64,000 nucleotides of DNA, from contig CAWIWV010000001.1 of the NCBI GenBank assembly GCA_963839925.1, forward strand, positions 558,001 through 622,000, given 5' to 3'. The notes below the pieces were generated by a model, which worked only from the letters and a program-made list of their open reading frames with translations, was not told the DNA's origin and searched no databases. This document shows, piece after piece, positions 16,153 to 25,891 of this stretch; the stretch's first letter is position 1; every line of letters begins with the position of its first letter. A program made the position numbers and the translations under genes. The DNA comes from Bog-756 sp963839925. Its GTDB lineage: Bacteria; Actinomycetota; Acidimicrobiia; Acidimicrobiales; RAAP-2.

Positions 16153-18126
16153 TCAGCCGTGTGAGGCGAGTGGCGGATCCTCGGATCTGCTCGGATCAGC
16201 AGCCGGAGCCATGTGCTTGTGGCCGAGCAGACGCCCAGCAGCGATGAGGCGGTCCCGGGTGCTGACCACATGGCAGTGCTCGACGAGGAGCTCGTTGTCC
16301 CGTTCGGTCGAAGGGTCGATCGTCCCTCCCAACCGCCAACCACTGCCGTCCTGTTTCCAGCACGACCTGACCTCGAAGTTGACCTGAATGTGTTCGACAC
16401 TCCCATCGACGGTCGGAACGTTGAGTTGGAGCCCAACCTCCTCGCCGAGCTCGATCTGATGGGGAGCGACGATGCCGGCCCCTCTTTCGGTCAGGTCGAC
16501 GACTCGCACCACACCGCCGTCCAGCACACCGGTGATCTCCACACCCACCCGATACTTGCGGCGGACCTGATGTCGGTGGGTGACCCGCCAAAGGGCCGAT
16601 CCCATCAGCGAGAGCTCCCACACGGCGAAGAAGATGCCCGCTCCGAGCGCCACCCCCGACAACGGGTGGAGGTGGACGACCCCTGCGAGCGAGAGAAGGC
16701 GAGCGGCCAGCGCGGCGAAGACCACGACTTCGACCGCCAGGATGATCCTCAGTTGCCGGAGCGCTTGCCACCCACCCCCGTCGATGCCGTTCTTCGGGGT
16801 CACCTTGAACGCGCCCTTGATCGGCCGGATGATCGAGAGTGCAGCCCGAACGTAGATCTCGGTCGTCAACGAGTGCACGTACGCATCGTCGTAGACGTTC
16901 GCCTCCCCCCTCGCCAACAGCGTCGATGCTCCGAGGTCGAGGAGGATCCACGGAAGCCAGAACACCGCGAACTGCCAGAGGGGTGCATGGACCGGCAACA
17001 GCCCGGTGAGGAGCATGACGACGAGGACGAAGAGCATGCCGAGTCGTTGCATCGGCACGAAGTAGGCGGCCAGCGAGGCGAGGTAACTCGACCGTTGTTT
17101 CATGGTCAACCCTTTGACGGTCAAAGGGTTCTCCTTGGTTCGGAGGACGGCCAGGTTCCCGCGTGCCCACCGGTCGCGCTGGAGGAGGAAGCCCGCAAGG
17201 TCGTGTGGGGCCAGCCCCTGCACGAGGGTTTCGTCGTGATAGTGGGTCCGCCATCCGTCGCGGTGCATCCGGATGGTCGTGTGGAAGTCTTCGGCGATGG
17301 TCTCCGTCGCGACTCCGCCGATACTCTCGAGCGCCTCACGACGGATGAGGGCGGCCGATCCGCACCAGAACACACCGTTGTGCCGGTCCTTCCCCGGCAT
17401 GATCACTTCGAAGAAGATGCTCTGGTCGTGACGCCTGTTCGAGAAATGCTGGAAGGAGTCGAGGTTCTCGAAGTCGTGGGGAGTCTGGACCAGGGCGACC
17501 TCGGGATCGTCGAAGTAACCCACCAGGATGTCCAGGATGTCCGGTTGGGGAACGTGGTCCGCGTCGAACATCAGCAACAGCTCGCCGTGGGTCTGTGAGA
17601 GGGCGTTGTTGATGTTGCCTGCCTTGGCGTGTTCGTTGGTGCTCCGGGTCAGGTAACGCACCCCGAACCTCTCGGCCAGCGCCCGGACTTCGTCGCGCCG
17701 TCCGTCGTCGAGCAGCCAGGTTGTGTGGGGGTAGGTGACCCGGTCACACCCGACGAGGGTCGCGGTGAGCACGTCGAGATCCTCGTTGTAGGTGCAGACG
17801 TAGATGTCGACCGACGGCCTGCCACCCAGGAGAGGGCGCACCGGAAGCGGGATGCGCCAGGCGAGGAAGGCGAACGACGAGAGCATGAGCCATCCGAAGA
17901 TCTCGCACACGTAGAGGAGCGCGAACAGCTCGGGCTGCGCGCCCTCGTGGGTATCGATGAGGCGCCAGAGCAGGTAGACGCAGCCCCACACGATGGCGGC
18001 GACCGCGACGACACGGATCAGTCCGTCGTGTCCGCGGTATCCGCTCTGTTCGTCCGTGCTCGGGGGAGCCCCGGGGTGGAGCGGAAGTGGCTCGGCGCCA
18101 GCCTCTGGCTCGCCCATCGCCTCCAT
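16153..18126 (-). CDS. Cellulose-synthase-like glycosyltransferase with PilZ domain (BcsA-like)
   Basis: The 657-residue membrane glycosyltransferase belongs to family GT2. Two N-terminal membrane helices (about 36-57 and 67-90) precede the catalytic domain. It contains DD at 140-141, DAD at 188-190, AED at 279-280 and QRDRW at 316-320, the full D, DxD, TED, QxxRW set of processive synthases. Several membrane helices follow to about 515. The C-terminus has a PilZ domain with RRKYR and DLTERG, matching the RxxxR and (D/N)xSxxG c-di-GMP-binding motifs. The polymer could be cellulose or another beta-glucan. No bcsB, bcsC or bcsZ partner lies nearby. The next gene in the same direction is the secreted pentapeptide protein. 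The start (18126 or 18117) is uncertain. Confidence 0.92.
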   Translation of the reverse strand: MEAMGEPEAGAEPLPLHPGAPPSTDEQSGYRGHDGLIRVVAVAAIVWGCVYLLWRLIDTHEGAQPELFALLYVCEIFGWLMLSSFAFLAWRIPLPVRPLLGGRPSVDIYVCTYNEDLDVLTATLVGCDRVTYPHTTWLLDDGRRDEVRALAERFGVRYLTRSTNEHAKAGNINNALSQTHGELLLMFDADHVPQPDILDILVGYFDDPEVALVQTPHDFENLDSFQHFSNRRHDQSIFFEVIMPGKDRHNGVFWCGSAALIRREALESIGGVATETIAEDFHTTIRMHRDGWRTHYHDETLVQGLAPHDLAGFLLQRDRWARGNLAVLRTKENPLTVKGLTMKQRSSYLASLAAYFVPMQRLGMLFVLVVMLLTGLLPVHAPLWQFAVFWLPWILLDLGASTLLARGEANVYDDAYVHSLTTEIYVRAALSIIRPIKGAFKVTPKNGIDGGGWQALRQLRIILAVEVVVFAALAARLLSLAGVVHLHPLSGVALGAGIFFAVWELSLMGSALWRVTHRHQVRRKYRVGVEITGVLDGGVVRVVDLTERGAGIVAPHQIELGEEVGLQLNVPTVDGSVEHIQVNFEVRSCWKQDGSGWRLGGTIDPSTERDNELLVEHCHVVSTRDRLIAAGRLLGHKHMAPAADPSRSEDPPLASHG

Positions 18127-18219
18127 GATGGAATTGCATCGGCACGACCTGATCCCGGGTTGAACGAAGGACGCAGATGACCGGTAGGTGAGAAGAGGGG
18201 TGGCTCCCTCCCGACGCTT

Positions 18220-18822
18220 CTACTCGGGCGGTGGTGGCGGAGGAGGAGGCGGCGGTGCTTCGCCACCACCGCCCGAGTAGCCGGGTGGTGGTGGCGGCGG
18301 GGCCTGAACCGGCGGCGGCGGCGGTGCCTGATAGCCGCCGGGGGGTGGGTAGCCGGTCGGCGCTTGGGACGGATAGCCACCACCGAAGGAAGGGGGATAT
18401 CCGGGATCGCTCGGACCGGCGGCGGCCGGACCGCGGTACTGGCTGGATCCGAGCCACAGGATGTACCAGAAGACGATCGAGACATAGGGGATGACCAGGC
18501 CGACGGTGAACCCGGGGCCGTGCCCGAAGCTCTTCGAGACGTCGTTGGCGACGATGATGTAGACGATGAAGAATCCCAGCGTGCCTACGTAGGGGACGAT
18601 CAGCAGGAGAAGGAACCAGCCCCAGGTGGCGGGCCGGCCGGCGACTCGCAACAGGATGATGAAGTTGTAGATGGGGACGAACCCCGCCCAGCCCGGCTGT
18701 CCGGCCTTGATGAACGTGCCGTACAGGCCCAAGGCGACCAGCACGTAGAAGGCCAGGGCGAGGAGCAGGAACACTGCGAATCCCCCCGACGACGTCCCGG
18801 TCGCTGCCAACAGGTTTCCCAT
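18220..18822 (-). CDS. Small membrane protein (DUF5684-like) with Pro/Gly-rich tail
   Basis: The 200-residue protein has four or five hydrophobic segments in the first 125 residues, including GWAGFVPIYNFIILLRVAGR, the loop-helix pattern of DUF5684-type membrane proteins. The tail from about 130 onward is a low-complexity Pro/Gly/Tyr-rich region (YPPPGGYQAPPPPP) ending in consecutive prolines. Such tails usually face the cytoplasm and mediate weak interactions. No function is established. It lies 93 bp upstream of the glycosyltransferase on the same strand and is divergent from recC. Confidence 0.75.
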   Translation of the reverse strand: MGNLLAATGTSSGGFAVFLLLALAFYVLVALGLYGTFIKAGQPGWAGFVPIYNFIILLRVAGRPATWGWFLLLLIVPYVGTLGFFIVYIIVANDVSKSFGHGPGFTVGLVIPYVSIVFWYILWLGSSQYRGPAAAGPSDPGYPPSFGGGYPSQAPTGYPPPGGYQAPPPPPVQAPPPPPPGYSGGGGEAPPPPPPPPPPE

Positions 18823-18954
18823 AGTTCCCTCCGAGGACCCGGTGCGTCCACGGCCGAGCGCACCTCCATCCTTGCTACCACCTCACTACGCCGAACGGGC
18901 TGATGGTCGCCCTTCTCGCGGCCGTGGTCGCACCCGCTGGATAGGGTCGATCCG

Positions 18955-21900
18955 ATGATGTTCCTCCATTCGGCGAGCCGGGCCTCGAGCTTGGTCGGTC
19001 GGGTCGCCGACGTGCTGGGTGAACCTCCGGAGGATCCGATGGCACCGGAGTGGTTGGCCGTGCCGTCGGATGGGATGCGTCGATGGTTGACACTCGAGCT
19101 TGCCCGGCGCCTCGGCGCAGGGGGACCGGAGCGTGGAGACGGGGTGGTCGCGAACGTGGTTCGTGCCTACCCGGGGACCCTCCGGAGCTCCGTGCTCGCT
19201 GCCGACCTCGCCGACCCCGATCGGGATGCCTGGGCGATCGATCGGCTGGTGTGGTCGGTGCTCGCCGCGACCCAGCGTCGCCCCGGTGTTGCGGCCGGAT
19301 TGGAGCGTTCACCAACCGCTCGGGGTTCCGTGGCGGAAGCACCCCGGTACTCGGCCGCCCGCCGGATCGCCGACCTGTTCGACCGTTATCACCTCCACCG
19401 GCAGTCCATGGTGCGGTCGTGGGCCACGGGTGAGGACGTCGACGGAGCAGGACGGCCTCTTCCGGAGCACACGCGCTGGCAGCCCGACCTCTGGCGTCTG
19501 GTGCGTGAACAGATCGGCGAGCCCAGCCCACCTGAGCGATGGCCCGAGCTTCTCGACCGGTTGGCCCGAGGGGAGCTGTCCCTCGACCTTCCTCCACGAC
19601 TCCTGCTCTTCGGGTTCACCTTGCTCCCCGGTGGCGGGTTCCTCGAATTGATCGAGGCCCTGGCCGAGCAACGCGACGTCCACCTCTTTCTTCTGGAGCC
19701 GACACGCTACGAACCGGGCCCCCTGCTGCAGCTCGAGCAGCGGCAATCGCGCGGAGCCCGCTGGCTCCGAGCCTCGGATCCGACAGCGAACGCGGCGAAC
19801 CACCCGCTGCTGCGCTCGTGGGGCCGCCTCCATCGTGAACACGCGGCGTTGTTGGCCAAGGCCGAAGTGGAAGGACTGCCCTCGCGCGCGTGGATCGACT
19901 CGGACCCGGTCGACGGCACTCTCCCGACGAACCTCCTCGATGCCTTGCAACGATCCATCGTGTCGAACACGACACCGGAGGCACTCCTCCGACCCGGCCC
20001 CGGTGACCGTTCCGTTCAGTTCCACGCATGCTTCGGTCCCACCCGTCAGGTCGAGATCGTGCGCGATGCCCTCTTGCATCTGCTCAACGACCCGGGGTCG
20101 GATCTCGACGAAGACGACATCCTGGTGGTGTGCCCGGCGATCGAGGAGTTCGCCCCGTTGATCCGGTCGGTGTTCGGCCCCTCGGCCGAGGGATCCGCCT
20201 CCCCGTCGGGCGACGCCGGCACGGGGGATTCCGCGGAACGTGGCTCGCCGACCCTCCGTTACCGGATCGTCGATCAGTCGATCGGATCGACCAATCCGGT
20301 GTTGAGCGCCACTCTCGCCCTCTTGGAACTCGTCGGAGGTCGGTTCGAGGTTGCCGAGGTCCTCGACTTTCTGGCTCTCGGGCCCGTGCGCCAGCGGTTC
20401 CGGTTCGATGACGACGACCTCGCCGACATCGCCGAGTGGGTCGGAGGGACCAACGTGCGATGGGGGGTCGACCCGATCCATCGCGAACCATTCGGCGTGC
20501 CCGAGTCCATCCGGAACAACACGTGGAGCGTGGCGCTCGACCGGCTCCTGGTCGGGGCCGCGATGTCGACCGATGACCTCACCCTCGCCGTCGGCGACGT
20601 GCTCCCGTACGAAGTGGAGGGAGCTCGTTCAGACCTCGTGGGCCAGCTCGCAGAAATTCTGTGGCGTCTGCGGGGGCTGGTGACTGATGCACGAAGGGCG
20701 AAACCACTGACCCAGTGGATCGAACAGCTGGGGTTGGCGTGCCACCAACTCTTCGCCACCGATCGGGCCGGTCAGTGGCAGTTCGACGCGTTCGACCGGA
20801 TCCTCGCCGACATCCTCGCTTCGGCGACCTCCGGGGAGGGTGAACCGCCGGTGCAACTGGAGTTGGCCGACCTCAAGAGACTGATCGAGGAGCGCTTCGG
20901 CGCGCTTCCCGCCCGGCCCGACTACTTCCGGGGCGGGATCACCATCAGCTCGATGACCCCGTTGCGATGGGTGCCCTTCCGGGTGGTCTGCCTGCTCGGG
21001 ATGGACCAGTCGGCGCTGAGCACGTCGTCTGCGGCCGGCGACGACTTGATCGCTGCGGCACCTGCACTCGGGGATCCAGACCCCCGCGCCGAGGTTCGCC
21101 AATCGCTGCTCGAGACCGTGTTGTCCGCGGGCGATCATCTGATCGTGGTGCGGGACGGACACGATGTTCGGACCAATCAGGAGATCCCCCGAGCGGTCAT
21201 CGCGGCCGAGCTCTTCGATGCCGTCGTCTCGCTGGTGGCCCCCGGCGACCGGTCCGAGGTGATCGAGGGGCTCGAGATCGATCATCCCCGCCAGCCCTTC
21301 GACGAGCGATCCTTCGAACGGGGTGCGCTCGTCCCCGGCGAGGCATGGAGTTTCGACACGAGGAGCCTCGACGGTGCCCTTGCGCGTCGGAGCAGGAATC
21401 CGCGCGCGACGCCGTTCCTTCCTTCGCCGCTCGCCACTCCGTCCACCGACGTCATCGAGCTCGACCAACTCCATCGCTTCTTCAAGAATCCCACCTTGTA
21501 CTTCCTCTCCGACAGGCTCGAAGCGCGTCTCCCTCAAGAAGGGGAGGAGCTCACCAGCGTGCTTCCGGTGGATCTCGATCCGCTGCGAGCGTGGCAGGTT
21601 GGTGACCGCCTGCTCCAGGCGCGGCTCCGAGGCGAGACGATGGAAGAATGGAGAACCGCCGAGCGGCAACGCGGGTCGCTCCCCCCCGGCTCGCTGGAGC
21701 AGAAGGCGCTCGATGGCATCATGTCGAATGTCGACGCCATCATCGAGGCAGCGTCGGAGATCGGTATCGGTACCAGGGCGGCTGCTCCCCTCGAGGTCGC
21801 GGTCGAACTGGACGACGGCACCCGCATCGTGGGCTCGGTGCCGCTGCTCCTCCCTGCCGCTTCACCTGGTCCCGGCCGGATCAGCTACTCGAGGCTCAAG

Positions 21901-22401
21901 CCCGAACGCCGCATCCAGGCGTGGCTCGATCTGATGGCTCTGGTGGCAAGCGATCCCTCGGACCGGTGGCGAGCGGTCGCCATCGGAAAGCCGGAAGACG
22001 TCGGGGACCCGGCCGACGTACTCGACCTGGCCATCGCCGGTGCCCCCGGCAACTGGTCGACGCTTGCCCGCGAGTCGTTGCAACGAGCGGTGGAATGTTT
22101 TCGGAAGGGAATGAGTGAGCCGCTCCCGTTCTTCCCCGATCTCTCCTACGAGGTCCATCTGGGCAAGAGCAGCATCGCCGGCTGGGTGGCCCGCTTCGCC
22201 CGCCTCAAGAGCCACGATCCCGCAGTGTCCCTCGTCTACGGAGACGTGAGTTTCGCCGAGCTCTTGGACCGGCGGGCGGAGCCCGGGGATCCCGGCGAGG
22301 GGGACGGCCGCGTCGAACGCTTCGCCGAACTCGTGTACGGGACGCTCGAGAGCTCGACGCAGGTCTGGTCACCGGCCCCGCGTCGGCTGTCGTCGGTCTG
22401 A
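18955..22401 (+). CDS. recC: Exodeoxyribonuclease V subunit gamma (RecC)
   Basis: The 1148-residue protein is the RecC subunit, which splits DNA strands ahead of the helicases and recognises recombination hotspots. It starts with MMFLHSASRASSLV, followed by EWLAVPSDGMRRWLTLELAR, which matches the conserved RecC N-terminus. GITISSMTPLRWVPFRVVCL is also characteristic. It carries inactivated helicase and nuclease folds, so no intact Walker A is expected, and none is seen. Length is typical. It is the first gene of a compact recC-recB-recD unit: RecB starts eight bases after its stop. The promoter should lie in the 132-bp region divergent from the small membrane protein. Confidence 0.95.
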   Translation: MMFLHSASRASSLVGRVADVLGEPPEDPMAPEWLAVPSDGMRRWLTLELARRLGAGGPERGDGVVANVVRAYPGTLRSSVLAADLADPDRDAWAIDRLVWSVLAATQRRPGVAAGLERSPTARGSVAEAPRYSAARRIADLFDRYHLHRQSMVRSWATGEDVDGAGRPLPEHTRWQPDLWRLVREQIGEPSPPERWPELLDRLARGELSLDLPPRLLLFGFTLLPGGGFLELIEALAEQRDVHLFLLEPTRYEPGPLLQLEQRQSRGARWLRASDPTANAANHPLLRSWGRLHREHAALLAKAEVEGLPSRAWIDSDPVDGTLPTNLLDALQRSIVSNTTPEALLRPGPGDRSVQFHACFGPTRQVEIVRDALLHLLNDPGSDLDEDDILVVCPAIEEFAPLIRSVFGPSAEGSASPSGDAGTGDSAERGSPTLRYRIVDQSIGSTNPVLSATLALLELVGGRFEVAEVLDFLALGPVRQRFRFDDDDLADIAEWVGGTNVRWGVDPIHREPFGVPESIRNNTWSVALDRLLVGAAMSTDDLTLAVGDVLPYEVEGARSDLVGQLAEILWRLRGLVTDARRAKPLTQWIEQLGLACHQLFATDRAGQWQFDAFDRILADILASATSGEGEPPVQLELADLKRLIEERFGALPARPDYFRGGITISSMTPLRWVPFRVVCLLGMDQSALSTSSAAGDDLIAAAPALGDPDPRAEVRQSLLETVLSAGDHLIVVRDGHDVRTNQEIPRAVIAAELFDAVVSLVAPGDRSEVIEGLEIDHPRQPFDERSFERGALVPGEAWSFDTRSLDGALARRSRNPRATPFLPSPLATPSTDVIELDQLHRFFKNPTLYFLSDRLEARLPQEGEELTSVLPVDLDPLRAWQVGDRLLQARLRGETMEEWRTAERQRGSLPPGSLEQKALDGIMSNVDAIIEAASEIGIGTRAAAPLEVAVELDDGTRIVGSVPLLLPAASPGPGRISYSRLKPERRIQAWLDLMALVASDPSDRWRAVAIGKPEDVGDPADVLDLAIAGAPGNWSTLARESLQRAVECFRKGMSEPLPFFPDLSYEVHLGKSSIAGWVARFARLKSHDPAVSLVYGDVSFAELLDRRAEPGDPGEGDGRVERFAELVYGTLESSTQVWSPAPRRLSSV

Positions 22402-22409
22402 TCCGCGAG

Positions 22410-25223
22410 ATGACCGTGCTTCCTGACCGTCCCTTCTCCATCACCGACGACCTGCCTCGGCGGGGATTGGTCATCGAAGCGAGCGCGGGCACCGGCAAGA
22501 CCTATGCGCTCGCTGATCTGGCGACCCGGTTCCTGGCCGAGTCCGACGTCCTCACCTCGGAGCTCCTGATCGTCACGTTCACCCGTGCGGCCACCAATCA
22601 GCTTCGGGCTCGGGTGCGAGAGCGGCTGATCGAGGTGGCCGATCGGCTCGAAGTGGGTCATCCCCCGGGTGAAGACCCGGTCCTCGATCTGCTTGCTTCG
22701 GGGGATGGAGCGGACCACCTGCTGCGTTTGCGCACTGCGATCGCCGACTACGACGCGCTCACCATCGCCACCATCCACGGATTCGCGGCACAGGTCCGAA
22801 ACGCGCTCGGTGTCACCACCGGCCTCGACCCGGACGCCAGGCTGGTCGAGGAGACCGACGAGCTCATCGACCAGGTCTGCGCTGACGTACTCGCTGCGGC
22901 TGCGATGCGAGGCGAGCCCGCCGACGACCTCCCGACCGCCCTGCAGCTTCGTCGAGCCACCCGGAACGCGCTCGGTCGACCGGGGATCCGGTTGGAGCCG
23001 GACTCCGAGGAAAAGGGCGCCACCCGGGCCCAGGTCGTTCTGCGAGATCTGGTCGACCAGGCGGTGACCGGAATCGCGGAACGCCGAATGATGAGTGGGA
23101 CGGTGAGCTTCGACGGGGTTCTGTCCGACCTGTGGAATGTCCTCGACGGCGCGCGGTCGACGGCCGCCATCGAGTCCATCCGCAGCCGGTTCAAGGTCGC
23201 GTTGATCGATGAATTTCAAGACACTGACCCCGTGCAGTGGAAGATCTTCCGCAAGCTCTTCGGCGAGCGGGCGGAAGGTTCGCTGGTGCTGGTCGGCGAC
23301 CCCAAGCAAGCCATCTATGGCTTCCGCGGCGGAGATATTGACACCTACGTCGACGCGGTCAACGACGCCGCCTTCGTCGAACGTCGCTCGATGTCACGCA
23401 ACTGGCGCTCGGACAGCGCGGTGATTGCATCACTCGACACCCTGTTTTCGGGAGCCAGCTTCGGAGACGACACGATCCGTTTTCATCCGGTCGTGGCGGC
23501 GCGCCAGACCCAGGGCCGACGCATCAGCATGCGGGACGGTGGGCCACTCCCTGCCCTGTCACTCCGCCTTGCGGTGGGCGAAGGAATCGCACGGACCAGG
23601 GGCGGGGTCGCAGTGGGTGCCGCGGCCGCCGCGATCGAGCGGGATCTGGTCGGTCGGGTTCGCCGGCTGCTCGATCACGCAGAGCTCCCCGACGGCAGAG
23701 AGGGCGTGCGGCGAGTGCGGCCCCACGACATCGCCGTCCTGGTGAACACCAATCAGGAATGCGCCGGGGTGAAGGACGCGTTGAGCAGGCAGGGAGTGCC
23801 GGCGGTCGTCGCCAGTGGCGGGAACGTGCTCCTCTCACCCGCTGCCGATCAGGTGCGCCGCCTCCTGCATGCCATGGCTCGCCCCTCGGATCCGAGACGG
23901 GCGCGCAGCTATGCCTTGTCCTGGTTCGGAGGTTGGAGCGCGGAGAAGGTCGCCGCTGCATCCGACACCGACCTGGCTCGGATGCAAGAGGACCTGCGCG
24001 AGTGGTCGGAGCGGTTGGGCACCGGTCAGGTCGCCGACGTCCTGGCCCGGGTCTGGTCGGCCAGTGGTGTGGTGGCCAACGTGTTGGCCACTCCGGACGG
24101 GGACCGCAACATGACCGATCTCGAGCACGTTGCCGAGCTGCTCCACGGTGCCACGCCTTCCGGACGTTCGAACATCGCCGGACTGCTCGCCACCTTGGAT
24201 GGCGTCCCGGACTACGACGCCGATGCCGACCTCGAAAGGGACAAGACGGCTCGTCGCATCGAATCGGAGGCCGAGGCCATCCAGGTGATGACCGTCTGGG
24301 CGGCGAAGGGGCTCGAGTTTCCCATCGTGTGCGTCCCGATGGCGTGGCGATGGAACGGCGTGGGAGATCCGGTGATCTATCTCGACCCAGCCACCAATCG
24401 CCAGACCTATGACCTCGCCAACGGCACCACGTGGCCCACAAAGGCAGAGGCAAAGGATCGCAAGGAGCGTGCGGCGTCCAACATGGCCGGCGAGCGACTG
24501 CGACTGCTCTACGTCGCCCTGACCCGAGCACAGCATCACACCATCGCCTGGTGGGCGAACGGTCAGTCGAGCGCGAGGACCGCCCTCGCCAAGGTGTTGT
24601 TCGCGCGAAACGGCGGCAGGATCGATCCGGATGTCCCGCTCGGCACCCCGGTGGCCATCCCCGGCGACGAAGAGATCGTCGATCGGCTGTCGGACTTGGT
24701 CGCCGACTCGGACGGGACGATCGTCGCCGACTCGATCGACGACACACCGCTCCCTCGGGACCGCTGGCAGGACGAGCGCTCGTCTGACGACCCGTCACCA
24801 CTCGGGGCGGCTCGCTTCACCGCCACGCCCGACAGGACCAGGCGACGGTGGTCCTTCAGCGCGATCACCGACCAAGCCGCGACCGCCGTCGACCCCCACG
24901 ATCCGACGTTGGGCGACCCGCGGCAGCTGACGAACGATCCCTCGACTTCGACTTCGACCTCGAGGGAGACGAGGCTCGAGGATCCTTCCGGTCGGACCCC
25001 GACGGGTCGGATCGGGTCGGACCGCTCACTTACCTGCCCGCCGGTACCGAGTTCGGCACGCTGGTCCATGCCGTCCTCGAACAGATCGATTTCTCGGTCG
25101 GAACAGAGGAGTTGGCCGAGCAGATCGGCGCCACACTCGATCGTGCGCTGTCGATCCATCCGGTGGATCTCACGCCGGTCGATCCTCTGGGGGGCAGCCC
25201 GAACGACGGTCGGCGGCTGCTGA
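22410..25223 (+). CDS. recB: Exodeoxyribonuclease V subunit beta (RecB), helicase part; reading frame shifts near 24917
   Basis: This frame encodes the SF1A 3'-5' helicase of RecB. Motifs seen are EASAGTGKTY (Walker A, about 23-32), LIVTFTRAATNQLRARV (motif Ia), DEFQDTDPVQWKIF (motif II), VLVGDPKQAIYGFRGGD (motif III), VMTVWAAKGLEFPIVCVPMA (motif V) and RLLYVALTRAQHHTIAW (motif VI). After RRRWSFSAIT and the sequence LGDP the protein stops looking like RecB, while the frame one base back becomes the nuclease domain (see 24848-25891). The last hundred or so codons to 25223 are therefore not the natural C-terminus. One base missing from the CCC at 24917-24919 would join both frames smoothly. The full gene would run 22410-25891, about 1160 residues, the usual RecB length. 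Confidence 0.9.
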   Translation: MTVLPDRPFSITDDLPRRGLVIEASAGTGKTYALADLATRFLAESDVLTSELLIVTFTRAATNQLRARVRERLIEVADRLEVGHPPGEDPVLDLLASGDGADHLLRLRTAIADYDALTIATIHGFAAQVRNALGVTTGLDPDARLVEETDELIDQVCADVLAAAAMRGEPADDLPTALQLRRATRNALGRPGIRLEPDSEEKGATRAQVVLRDLVDQAVTGIAERRMMSGTVSFDGVLSDLWNVLDGARSTAAIESIRSRFKVALIDEFQDTDPVQWKIFRKLFGERAEGSLVLVGDPKQAIYGFRGGDIDTYVDAVNDAAFVERRSMSRNWRSDSAVIASLDTLFSGASFGDDTIRFHPVVAARQTQGRRISMRDGGPLPALSLRLAVGEGIARTRGGVAVGAAAAAIERDLVGRVRRLLDHAELPDGREGVRRVRPHDIAVLVNTNQECAGVKDALSRQGVPAVVASGGNVLLSPAADQVRRLLHAMARPSDPRRARSYALSWFGGWSAEKVAAASDTDLARMQEDLREWSERLGTGQVADVLARVWSASGVVANVLATPDGDRNMTDLEHVAELLHGATPSGRSNIAGLLATLDGVPDYDADADLERDKTARRIESEAEAIQVMTVWAAKGLEFPIVCVPMAWRWNGVGDPVIYLDPATNRQTYDLANGTTWPTKAEAKDRKERAASNMAGERLRLLYVALTRAQHHTIAWWANGQSSARTALAKVLFARNGGRIDPDVPLGTPVAIPGDEEIVDRLSDLVADSDGTIVADSIDDTPLPRDRWQDERSSDDPSPLGAARFTATPDRTRRRWSFSAITDQAATAVDPHDPTLGDPRQLTNDPSTSTSTSRETRLEDPSGRTPTGRIGSDRSLTCPPVPSSARWSMPSSNRSISRSEQRSWPSRSAPHSIVRCRSIRWISRRSILWGAARTTVGGC

Positions 25224-25891
25224 TCGAGGGAATCACCGAAGCCCTCGGGACCTCGCTCGGCCCGGTGTGCTGCCATCGCCGGCTTGCCGACATCGAACGA
25301 AAGGACCGGCTCGACGAGCTCTCCTTCGACTTTCGTCTGGGCGAGTCGGGCACTGTCGCCACGGTGTCCGATATCGGTCGGCTGGTGGCCGCCTACCTTG
25401 GGTCACGCGACCCGTTGGCGGAGTGGGCGGCCAACCTCGCAGCGGCAGGCACCGACCTGCGCCTCGCCGGCCACCTGACCGGATCGATCGATCTGGTCCT
25501 TCGCATCGCCGAGCCCACGGGTGGGGACGATCGCTATGTGGTGGTCGACTACAAGACCAACGCGCTGGCAGTCCAAGGACTGGGACCTCGACCCGATGAC
25601 TACCGCCGAGCGCGGATGACCGAGGCGATGGTCGCACACGACTATCCGCTCCAGGCGCTGCTCTACAGCGTCTGCCTGCATCGCTACCTGCGTTGGAGGC
25701 TCCCCGGTTACCGACCGGAACGACATCTGGGAGGTGTGGCCTATCTGTTCGTGCGCGGCATGTTCGGCGGGGTGACAGACGCCGGCGATGACGAGCACGA
25801 CGGCGTCTTCGGCTGGTCCGTCCCGCCGGCCCTGGTGGAGGCGCTCAGCGATCTGCTCGACGGACGTCCGATCGACGGGCTCTTCCCGTGA
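24848..25891 (+). CDS. recB: RecB C-terminal nuclease domain, in the -1 frame relative to the helicase part
   Basis: From about 24920 this frame reads as RecB: acidic linker (SLDFDFDLEGDEA), PAGTEFGTLVHAVLE, then GSIDLVLRI and YVVVDYKTNAL. These are the conserved Asp and DYKTN elements of the RecB-family PD-(D/E)xK nuclease. YPLQALLYSVCLHRYLRWRL follows, the QxxxY motif that closes the domain. The first residues of the open frame (before about 24915) are antisense to RecB logic and are not part of the product. The stop at 25889-25891 overlaps the GTG start of recD by four bases (GTGA). The domain is complete, so the only defect is the frameshift. Confidence 0.88.
   Translation: MVLQRDHRPSRDRRRPPRSDVGRPAAADERSLDFDFDLEGDEARGSFRSDPDGSDRVGPLTYLPAGTEFGTLVHAVLEQIDFSVGTEELAEQIGATLDRALSIHPVDLTPVDPLGGSPNDGRRLLIEGITEALGTSLGPVCCHRRLADIERKDRLDELSFDFRLGESGTVATVSDIGRLVAAYLGSRDPLAEWAANLAAAGTDLRLAGHLTGSIDLVLRIAEPTGGDDRYVVVDYKTNALAVQGLGPRPDDYRRARMTEAMVAHDYPLQALLYSVCLHRYLRWRLPGYRPERHLGGVAYLFVRGMFGGVTDAGDDEHDGVFGWSVPPALVEALSDLLDGRPIDGLFP

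Noticed and set aside
24941..24962. TCGACT repeat tract in recB as a programmed slippage site
   Set aside because: The six-base unit keeps the frame when it slips, so it cannot explain a -1 shift. The C-run at 24917-24919 is the simpler cause.
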